Positions 55,020 to 64,000 of a DNA stretch of 64,000 nucleotides are shown here, piece by piece. The first letter of the stretch is position 1. The number at the start of each line of letters is the position of its first letter. The notes beneath the pieces were generated by a model that was not told the DNA's origin, did not search any database, and saw only the letters and a list, made by a program, of their open reading frames with translations. The stretch is from Drosophila persimilis (Eukaryota; Arthropoda; Insecta; Diptera; Drosophilidae): NCBI RefSeq assembly GCF_003286085.1, contig NW_020825289.1, positions 1,674,001 to 1,738,000 of the forward strand, written 5' to 3'. The position numbers and the translations under genes are program-made.

Positions 55020-58000
55020 TCAAACCATTGGCAGAAGCGCCAACTTGTGGATTGGCCTCCTGAACGTGGCTCCGCTGCTCGTCCTTAGGTCGACCACTCT
55101 GACCCTTCCGTCCTGCCCGGCGGTTGTTCCGACCACCCTTCCGAGGAGCCACTGTTGAGGGGGCAGGTTGTCCTCGGCGACGATTACGAGGTCGCCTTCC
55201 TTTATGTTTGGCTCCTCCTGGTGCCACTTGCATCTTATTTGCAATCCCAGCACATACTCCCGGGACCATCGCTGCCAGAACATTTGCCTGGCTGACGAGA
55301 CAAGCCGCCATCGCTTTAAGCAGCTCAGACCCTCCTGGTCGGGGTCCTGGGTGCTGGGGGTGCGATGAGCGGCCCGCCTGTCAGCAGGTGCCCGGGAGTC
55401 AGCGCGTCTCCGTCGCTTGGGTCTGGGCTTAGGGGTCATAGCGGGCGCGAGTTGAGTACCGCCTCGATCCCGACCAGCACGGTCTCCAGCTCCTCTGCGG
55501 TGAGGAGAGCGCTCCCGACTGCCCGTAGGAGTAGGCCCTTGGCAGACTTCACACCGGCCTCCCAAAGTCCGCCCATGTGCGGTGCTCGAGGCGGTATGAA
55601 GGCAAACTCGCACCCGCTTCTTGACGCAAATTCGCGTATCGCGTCCGCTTCCGCTTCTATCTTCCTCCGCAGTTCGCTGAAGTGGCGACTTGCTCCGACG
55701 AAATTTGTCGCGTTGTCGCAGTTCACGCGTTGCGGACATCCTCGACGACCGACAAACCTTTGGAATGCCAACAAGAAGGAATTAGTCGTCAAATCGGAGA
55801 CAATTTCTAAATGAACCGCCTTGGACGCAAAACAGACAAATAACGCTATGTAGGACTTATAAGGGGGCCTTCCACGAATTTTCAGAGTCGTATAGACTGG
55901 GCCACAAAAATCAACGCCACATACTGAAAATGGAGTAGCGGCTTGCATTTAAAGCAACGAATACACGACCTAACTGTCGCCCTGCAGACCGCCTGAGCAT
56001 TCACTATCCAAATGCGCTGTCTAAGGATACTCACAAGTGCTCGTGGGCCGGCATGAAAATTCGTTTGATGCAGATAGCGAACGTATGTCTGCACAAACTC
56101 CGAGCGTTTTGTCAATAACAAGGGAAACTTGGCATTATATGACATAGGAGCGTTAACTAGTCGCCCCCCAACTCGCAACAACGAAAAAGAGCACCAAGTC
56201 CCAGCCTCTTCATGGATGAAGGGATTCAAACGCTGAAGACTGGGGCCTAACTTAGTGGCTTTGCGAATCCCTTCAATATCTTCTTGAGACTCATTTTTCT
56301 GTGTTATTTCGACTATTTTTAGAAACGCCTCGTCGTATTCTACGGATGACGGAATTTTTCCAAAGTTGAGACTTTTGTCTTTGCCTTTTCGGATGAAGCG
56401 GAACACGAAAACGAACACTCTTAGCAGTTTGAGGTGTGTAGAGTATCCCTCGATTACATCCACTAAGTAATTTGGCTTGGCCGCGACGGTCAGTCCGACC
56501 GATTTCTTTCGACTTTCCATCTGTATCTCTTCTTCGGAAAGCTCGAAGTGTGGATTTCTGGGCCAGCTCTCTTCTTCAAACTTTAAGAACTCTGGTCCAC
56601 CAAACCAGATCGACTGCACGATTTCCTCTACGTCACAACCTCTCGAAACTATGTCTGCTGGGTTCTGTTTTGTTGGCACATGCCGCCACGTAGCTTCACT
56701 TGACCACTCTTGAATCTCCGCTACTCGGTTCGCAACGAATGTTGACAACGACGAAGGGTGGGATCTGATCCAATGAAGAGTAACTTCTGAATCTGGCCAG
56801 AATATCATTTTATCAATTGGAACCTTGAGCAGTGATTTGATTCGGTGACAAAGGTCTGCTAGAAGGTGAGCGGCACATAACTCAAGCCTTGGGAGCGTTT
56901 TCGTCTTGAGTGGCGCTACTTTCGACTTTGCAGTCAACAAGGAGACCTTGAAACCTTCTGCAGTCTTTCTACGGATATAGACGCAGGCTCCATAAGCTCT
57001 AATGGATGCGTCGGCAAAGGCATGTAGTTGAATAGGTGACATGGGATCAGTATGCACAAATCGAGGTATGGTAATCTTCTCCAACTGACCCAAGGATTCT
57101 TTTAATAAGTTCCATGCTGTTTCCAAGTTCATTGGAATTGACTCATCCCAATCTAGTTTGTTGAGCCAAAGCTCCTACAGTTGGATCTTTCCCTTAATTA
57201 CTATAGGACTTAACAAGCCAAGGGGGTCAAACAGCTTTGATGTCACCGATAATATGTTCCGCTTTGTCGCTCGGAGACCCATAACTGACGTGTCAATTTT
57301 GAGCTTAAAGACGTCTTCGTGTGGCAGCCACGATATTCATAACGCCTTAGTTGACTCTGAGTCCGAGATCGTTATCGGTTTAACTGTGCTCTCGGATGCG
57401 GTGACCTCAGGTGAGTTCGAAAACCATTTAGTCAATTCAAACCCAGCGGTTTGAAGAACCTGAGCCACATCAGACTTAATTGTCTTTAACTCCTCTACGC
57501 AACCAGCACCAGTCAACATGTCATCGACATAGAAGTCGGAGTCAATAACTTCAGCAGCTTTAGGGAATGAGAGTTTTGCAGACTCACTCAACCTCTTCAA
57601 ACACCGAATAGCCAAAAATGGGGCTGGTCCAGTCCCATATGTTACGGTGTTGTGCTGGAATATTCTCAAGGACTCAGACGGGTCTCTTCTGCACACTATG
57701 AGCTGGAATTGTCTATCCGCATCAGCGACCCAGACTTGGCGATACATCTTCTTGACATCGGCTGTCAAGGCGTACCTGTGTAGTCTGAATCGGAGCAATG
57801 TCGAATACAGCTCATCCTGTATCGTAGGACCGACCATCAATATGTCGTTCAAGGCCACCTGAGAGGACGTTTTACAAGACGCATCGAAAACGACGCGGAG
57901 CTTGGTCGACGTGCTTTGAGGCCTCAACACACACTGATGTGGAATGAAATAATGTGGAGTTTTGGGGATTGTGTTGTCTGTGGTAGACATGTGACCCATG

Positions 58001-58450
58001 GAGAGGTACTCTTCCATGAACTCCAAGTACATTTTCTGCAACTCGGGGTCACGAGACAATCTTTTTTCTCAGGCACGACCTGAGTAGTCCTTCTATAATG
58101 CTTTTCACATAACTTGTGTTCAGGAGATAAAGACTTTTTAGAAGACGGCAATTCTTCCAGTGACCAAAACTTTTGTATTGTATTGTCGATGTGGATCACT
58201 GACTATTCTCGACAACTCAAACAATTCCTAGCTTCTTGGGTGGCAGTCACCTTTGGAGTGTATCTGCCCGACACAATCACAATATCCGACACAATATCAA
58301 CATATCTATCTTCTGTGGCTTGAAGAAATATGGGTCTGCAAGTGGTAAGTTCTTCGGGATTTTCCAGTCACTCACGTTAAGTGTCTGATCAGGGTGATAC
58401 CCCGAAATGGACCTTAGAATCCAGAAATCAACCGCTTCTAGCTCTTGCTT
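55020..58450 (-). pseudogene. BEL-C pol remnant
   Basis: Carries RT, RNase H, integrase zinc finger (CIRCFKCKP), integrase core (GVDFCGPVYTT, PRAPHMGGLWEAG) and the BEL C-terminal domain (RWSREYVLGLQIR). Almost all landmarks of the family are present, so most decay is by small changes rather than large loss. Confidence 0.85.
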
Positions 58451-58650
58451 AAGCCGGTTGTGTTTTTTTCTTGCTCCCGCATTCTCCGCCCTTTGCCTAA
58501 ATATCATACAACATTGTTGTGACTTTGTTTTGATATATTATCGCATCTCTTTAATTTGATTCTACTTTGTGTTAACCACCAGTGTTTTGTTAGTAAACAA
58601 GTGTTTAATATAAATTCAATATTGCAATCGTAACGCATCGGACTCGTGCA
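58451..58650. other. No feature recognised
   Basis: AT-rich sequence between the truncated end of BEL-C and the CR1 5' UTR; may be part of the latter. Confidence 0.3.
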
Positions 58651-59981
58651 GGCAATTTGTTATTGTTTTTTTTGCTCAGTCTGCTTTTCGTTATCGCTTC
58701 TTCGGTGTGCACTGTTCTCGCGCATCAGCGTTTGCATCGCCCACACTCTCTCGTGAGCATAAGCGGGCTGCTCGCATTGTTGCTCTCACTCTCTCTGGAT
58801 TGCTTATACTCTCCCTCTCTGTGGACTTTTCTTTTGTGTCTCTGCTTTGGTGAGTTTACTGCTCGTTTTCTGCACTTCGTTGGATCATCTGCTTTGAATT
58901 ATTGCTGCTGCAGCTGATTGTCTGGCTCGCTCTACTGTCTGCTCTCCTACTTTACCTGCGATCTAACTCCGCTCTTTTATTATTCGGGCACAGTGATTCT
59001 ACTGCTGTCAATAATGGCAATCGTTTGTAGTGCAAAGAAATGTGAATTCGGTGGTGTTATCATTGGTGATTCATTTCTTAGCTGCTGGCTGTGCGACAAT
59101 TTTGCCCACATAAAATGTGCTGGTGGTGGGAATTTTGGCCGGTTGAATGATCTAATCTCGAAACGCATGGGCCTGTCTTGGTCATGTCTGGCTTGTCGGG
59201 AGATTGAGGCCGAAATGCGCACATTTATGAGACAGACTCGAACTGGGTTTCTGGATGTCCGGAAACAATTTGTTGCTCTCAACGAGAATTTTCTTGCCCT
59301 TGAATCACAGTTTCTTGGGCTCAAACTCTTGAGCGAATCGCCTAGACGGAAAATTCCGCATAATGATACCAATCTCTTGCAATCTAATCCGATTGGTACG
59401 CCTGCCTCCCACCTTAATCCATCGGCAGCATTTCCGTGTAGTCATGCCACGCCGTTGTCTGTAAATCCGCCAACGGTGGCTCCGGAGTTCTTTACACCGA
59501 GCAATGTGGCCGTCACTTCTGACGCGGTGAGTGCTCCTAGTGCGGGTGTGCTGGTTGCTGACGACGTCTTGCCAACTCCTGCTCCAATTCCTGCTCCAAT
59601 TCCTGTTCCAATTCCTGCTCCAATTCCTGCTACAACCATTGCTGCCAATTCCTCTGCCCTTGTACCGAGATCTCTTTTAGGAGTGGCTCCACCATCTCGA
59701 TCTCGCTCGGGACTTCAACTTAGAGCAGTGGTCCCTCGGAAAGCAATATTTGTTTCTCGTCTTATTCCTGAGGCTACAACAGAGGATGTTAAACAACATC
59801 TCTCCTCTAAACTTAACACCTCGCCTGTTGATATAGTTGTGACTAAATTTACATTTAAACATAAGCGCAACATATCATCATTTAAAATTCTTCTCCCTGA
59901 TTCTTTACTATCCAGTTCTCTAAAACCGTCAATATGGCCTGAGCATACAATTGTGCATGAAATCAATCATGAAATCAGCAT
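58650..59981 (+). mobile_element. CR1-type LINE, 5' UTR and ORF1 only
   Basis: A second CR1 subfamily, cut off at 59981 where the duplicated block begins. The 5' UTR (about 58650-59013) is rich in CTCTC words. No ORF2 is present. Confidence 0.7.
59014..59981 (+). CDS. CR1 ORF1 protein, 3' truncated
   Basis: Start chosen at ATG 59014 (MAIVCSAKKCEFGG) because it aligns with the start of the ORF1 at 26593; an in-frame ATG at 58918 also exists. A PHD-like Cys/His finger (C..C, CWLCDN, HIKC, CLAC), a helical block (MRQTRTGFLDVRKQF), a Ser/Pro-rich linker with a 12-bp repeat encoding PAPI units (59576-59640), and an RRM-like domain (RKAIFVSRLIPEATTEDV). The frame is open and runs nine codons into the duplicated block, stopping at 60012. 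It binds LINE RNA in intact elements. Confidence 0.75.
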
Positions 59982-60978
59982 GAAATCAAAGGTCTCGAAA
60001 GCACTAATGTAAACAAAAGAAAAAGGATAACGTTCTATTTCAGCAGTCGCCGGAAGATCGATCTTTCGCCGATGGAGAAACCTAACTGCGTGAGTAAAAT
60101 CCTGCGACTTTCGTTTGGTTCTAGTGGGCGCGCCCAATCCTAAGCTCTCGAAAAGAAAATAAGAAACGAATTTACGATAAAATCGCTAATGAATAGCAAC
60201 AATCTTACACTTTCCTCACTATATCCTATATTGCCAGTTGTATACAAGCAACCGAATTAAAAGAAAATTTAAATGAATTTGTGCCAGGAATAACCTGCTA
60301 ACCTTAAGATACACCTTAATTATTAACTCCACCTCATATCACTTTATATACGCCTCAGAATCTCTCATATACATATACTCGCTGTAGATCTCTAGAATTA
60401 GAAAAATATGCCATCGCTGAATATATTAGTTTTAACCGTTTTTCGAACAAATATATAATGGAATTTAGATAAAGATACAAAAGGATGAACTCTGTGCCGG
60501 CGTGCGTGTAACCGCGATCTAGCTAAAGGGGCCATCTGAAACTTCCGGTTTTGAGGAAGATGGTCATAGGTTGGGTGGGCAAAATAAGCTACCACACTGA
60601 CATCCGTGGGATAGCAACCGATATCTCCTCCTCTTTCCCTCACTCTTCACTCTCTTTCTACTTTCTCTCTCTCTCTCTCTCCCTCATCTTCTCCTCCCTT
60701 CTCTTCTGCACTCTCCCCTATTCCTTACGGAGCGTTTCTTTTATCTTTTTGTCGTTCTACCGGTAGTTCTAGCACCGTATAGTCGCAGCACGCTCAATTC
60801 TTAGGAAAATAAATCGTTAAAATTATCGCGTGATAGTGTTGCTAAATGGAGACGATCTGTACGCGCAAGAACCACCACCCCAAAGCCGACGAGCTAGAGC
60901 CGGAACATTTAAAGCGTGCCCCGCCTTTGCAGATCGCCCCTCCTGTCCGTCTAGCGTAGACGAGCGTTACACGTTACA
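59982..60978. repeat. LTR-like sequence, duplicated copy
   Basis: Copy of 43746-44742 ending CGTTACACGTTACA. Confidence 0.4.
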
Positions 60979-60992
60979 GACACGAAAATCGG

Positions 60993-61954
60993 TCTGAGCG
61001 TGACGTCGGGCGCTGCGTAGCCAATGCAAATTGATTTGTTCCTTTTGGCTACAAAAATTATCTGATCTGATCCAGATTCAGCAATCTGATAGATATGGTC
61101 ATTATCTATGATTCAGCGTTTTTAGTTTTCTCAAATCTGCAATATTGTGGATGCAACAGATTTTCGTCCTTTGTGGGGGCGGAAGGGGGTGGGGCGAAAT
61201 TTTGAGATATACGTTTTATAGTGACATCTTAAAGGAGTGTGTGCACCAAATTTGGTTACTCTAGCCTTAATAGTCTCTGAGATTTGTGGTTGCCTCAGAT
61301 TTGCATCCTTTGCGGGGGCGGAAGGGAGTGTGGCGAAATTTTGAAACAAACTCGTCTCGGTCCGATATATTAGGAGTGTGGATACCAAATTTGGTTGCTC
61401 TAGCTTTTATAGTCTCTGAGATCTAGGCGCTAATGTTTTACTCTAAGCAAAGCCGCCTATGCTACGTGTGTGTTAGAGAGAGACAGGGCGAGAAAAAATG
61501 AAGCTGTTTTCTTGATGCTGGCTATAATAATAATACGATCCAATTCAGATTCTGCAGTCTAAAAGATATAGACATTCTCTACGATTCTGCGTTTTTGGTT
61601 TTCTCGTATCTTTAAAATTGTGGATGCCACAGATTTTCGCCCTTTGTGGGAGCGGAAGTGGGCGGGGCAAAGTTTTGAAATATTTTTGTAGCAGTGACAT
61701 ATCACAGAAGTCTGGATCCAAAACATCGTTGCTCTAGCTCTTATAGTCTTTGAGCATTAGGCGCTGAAGTGGACGGACAGACGGAAAGACGGACGGACGG
61801 ACAGACAGACATGGCTCAATCGACTCGGCTATTGATGCTGATCAAGAATATATATACTTTATGGGGTCGGAAACGATTCCTTCTGGACGTTACACACATC
61901 CACTTTTACCACAAATCTAATATACCCCAATACTCATTTTGAGTATCGGGTATA
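60993..61954 (-). mobile_element. DINE-1-like repeat, duplicated copy
   Basis: Copy of 44757-45727; the microsatellite is a few units shorter and one 80-bp patch is diverged. Confidence 0.85.
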
Positions 61955-62092
61955 AAAAACGAAGAAAACTTCGGTCTGGCTACTGTACGTGCTGTGAAGT
62001 AATAATTCATTAACAATATAATAATAATAATTATAATGATATCTATTGATGCCACTTAAGGAGATAGACAAAGGGAGGCAGTGGCTTTCAGC

Positions 62093-62247
62093 TTTCAGCA
62101 ATCAGATCAGCCGACAATGTACGCACCTGCAAGCTGATTCTGCCTGAGAAAGTTCTCAGATCAGCTGAGCTTTCAGCTCTGATTTCAGCGTCGATTTCAG
62201 CTCCAGTGTGCTGTCAGTGTGCTTTCAGCTATAGTGTGCGCGAGCCC
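62093..62247 (-). repeat. TIR-element right arm, duplicated copy
   Basis: Copy of 45866-46020 ending GTGCGCGAGCCC, followed by TAA. Confidence 0.7.
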
Positions 62248-63316
62248 TAAGAGCTACATAAAGTCTCGTGTGGGCTGTGCGCTATATAGGATACCAGGAG
62301 GACGTCAGGAAGGCCAGTACCATTTTAATGACATCAAGCCTATCCCTTTTTCGACCGTACACATGGACCACTTGGGACCTTTTCCAAGGAGTTCAAAACG
62401 GAATGAGCATATTCTTGTTATTGTCGACGCATTTACTAAATTCACTATAGTGCGAGCGGTAAAAAGTTCAGCAACTAAACACGTAACCAGCTATTTGGGA
62501 ATGCCCAACCGAATCATCACCGACCGTGGTACCGCTTTTACGTCGAAGGATTTTGAAAACTATTGTAGATCGAATAATATAAAGCATGTACTTAATGCAG
62601 TAAGGTCACCAAGAGCTAACGGTCATGCAGAAAGAACGAACTGGATTATTTTATCAATGCTTCTACCTTCAAATTAAAATGAAAACCTATGAGACGACCA
62701 AATACGATCAATCCAGTGGAGCATCAACACCATGGTGAATAGCACTACTAAATGCTCTCCATTACATTTATTGTATGGCTACGAGCCACGTGATATCCTT
62801 AAAGCCACATTGACGAGCGTGATCCAAGATCAGGATCCGAAAATGATGACAGAGATACCGAGTTAGAGAAGCTACGAGCAGATGCAGCGACTACAGTCAA
62901 CGATCCTAAGGCGGCAGCTAAGAAACGTTATGATGCCAGACATTCCAAGCCAACCACATATAGCCTGGGTGACCTTATCTTAGTCGAAAATGAGCCGTAT
63001 AGTATGGGCACATCACGCAAATTGGAGCCTCGCTATAAAGGACCATTTATTGTCAACAAGGTGCTGCCAAACGACAGATATCTAGTGGAAGATATCCCTC
63101 ATGCACAATGGAAGCAAAGGCACTACAAGTCGGTGTATTCATCTGAAAGGATGAAACGCGAACTCCCACCCGATGAGCCAGATAAAGATAAAGATATGGA
63201 AGGCGACTCATTCCAAGGATCTCGCGAGGACGCTGCGAATTGTCAGGAAAGGCCGACTGTGACGGGCTGCTAGTTAACAGGGCTAACTAGTTAACTAGGC
63301 TAACTAGACGGGCTGC
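62248..63316 (+). pseudogene. SAP-gypsy integrase part, duplicated copy
   Basis: Copy of 46021-47089 with about three substitutions noticed. Same integrase landmarks (VHMDHLGPFPRS, TDRGTAFTSKDF) and C-terminal part (KLEPRYKGPFIVNKVL). Fossil; no RT or gag belongs to it in this window. Confidence 0.8.
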
Positions 63317-63516
63317 TGTAACCCTACGGTGCTGTTATACGCACGGCAAGTCCACCAATATCTATATCGATGTCAGCATAGAGATCATCATCGATAGATT
63401 GTCACGCCGGAAAACAACACGAAAAGAATTAACAATTAAGAAGTAATCACCTATACATATTCCTACTCTTATACCAATAAAAACTTAAATAATACTCGAA
63501 AAGCCATCCCTTCACA
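63317..63516 (+). repeat. SAP-gypsy 3' LTR, duplicated copy
   Basis: 200 bp, apparently identical to 47090-47289. Confidence 0.9.
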
Positions 63517-64000
63517 CAAGGCATACGCTGCTATAGTTTGGAGCAGAGTAATATACGACGAGGGCTCTGTGTCCGTATCTTTAGTGGCAACAAAGACAAG
63601 GGCGGCTCCACTTAAGCAGCAACACAGAGATACAACTGTATTTGCATGATGCGACTCTACAATTGTTTTATCGTGGCTATCATATGCACCAGCCCAGCTG
63701 AAGACGTTTGTTGGAAATGAACCTCGGAAATTCTGGATTCCATTCCATGCCATGCTTGGCGTCATGTGGACTCAAAAACAAACCCATCCGACTGTGCGTC
63801 CAGGGGCCTCATCGACTTTCGGCTTTTAAGCTCAAAGTTGTATGTAACTCTTTCAGAAAGTGGCATACAAAACGAAGTCAAAACTAATTGTTCAAACTGT
63901 CGTTTGCTTCATCCAACGCACAAAACATCCATCTCAGGACAGGAACTGCCTGCACAGATTCTGTGTTAACGTTACGCGCAAACCAGCTTTCAAGATGACT
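63517..64000 (+). pseudogene. BEL RNase H fragment, duplicated copy
   Basis: Copy of 47290-47896 (KAYAAIVWSRVIYDEGS, SKTNPSDCASRGLIDF), shorter by two stretches and open-ended at the window edge. Confidence 0.7.

Larger units (their letters stand above)
54686..58450 (-). mobile_element. BEL/Pao element BEL-C (minus strand), 5' truncated
   Basis: 3' LTR at 54686-54992, then (leftward sense from 58450) the end of the protease region (ISGYHPDQTLNVSDWKIP, near 58400), RT (FYVDDMLTGAGCV, near 57530), RNase H (HAFADASIRAYGACVYIR), KQNPADIVSRGCDV, LLRVGGRLVNAP, and integrase with its C-terminal domain to 55020. It is a clear relative of BEL-A but distinct throughout. Gag and the 5' LTR are missing. 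Broken, about four breaks. Confidence 0.85.
59982..64000. repeat. Segmental duplication, copy 2
   Basis: Begins at GAAATCAAAGGTCTCG, shared with 43746, and continues past the window end. By eye there are only a handful of substitutions in some 3.8 kb outside the patch at about 61226-61305. Near the end it lacks two short stretches present in copy 1 (47665-47760 and 47809-47836). Confidence 0.9.

Noticed and set aside
59576-59640. 12-bp repeats as a regulatory array
   Set aside because: They are in frame and encode PAPI units in the ORF1 linker.

Overview
The window looks like Drosophila heterochromatin (species not determined) built entirely from transposable elements. Support comes from several DINE-1/INE-1-like Helentron repeats with their GTCTGTCC-type microsatellite, CR1- and LOA-type LINEs, many BEL/Pao elements and two Ty3/gypsy families, one of them Osvaldo-like. 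I found no host gene, tRNA, rRNA or CRISPR array.

Layout. 1-1191 is the 3' part of a gag-only BEL/Pao element. 1211-8460 is a mosaic of DINE-1 copies, a LOA 5' fragment, a CR1 fragment, an AT-rich tandem repeat and an old minus-strand BEL element with an env-like gene. 8470-12494 is a 5'-truncated gypsy element with a candidate 1.2-kb 3' LTR. 12606-17423 is a minus-strand BEL copy (BEL-B) with two LTRs and a TTTAG target duplication, sitting inside an older LTR-like sequence. 18166-22580 holds two decayed plus-strand BEL copies separated by an LTR of another family. 22582-26935 is a near full-length CR1 LINE on the minus strand.

27550-47289 is a large nest. A gypsy element whose Gag carries a SAP-like motif has a nearly whole 6.9-kb BEL element (BEL-A, 27618-34493, target duplication TCATC) in its 5' LTR. 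Its integrase region is split by a terminal-inverted-repeat element (38160-46020, target duplication TAA, Harbinger-like). Inside that lies a 3.4-kb gag-only BEL element whose two LTRs look identical. An older BEL copy seems to flank both this nest and the CR1 insertion (21079-22580, 26950-27525, 47290-48010). 48150-59981 holds a LOA LINE, an env-bearing BEL remnant, a second CR1 copy, a third BEL lineage (BEL-C) and a third CR1 ORF1.

59982-64000 repeats 43746-47896 in direct orientation, nearly identical except for one diverged patch in the DINE-1 part. By LTR divergence judged by eye, the rough order of insertion is: SAP-gypsy (oldest), BEL-B (about 2%), BEL-A (below about 1%), gag-only BEL (youngest). 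The genes do not form a host pathway; they are copies of separate mobile elements at different stages of decay.
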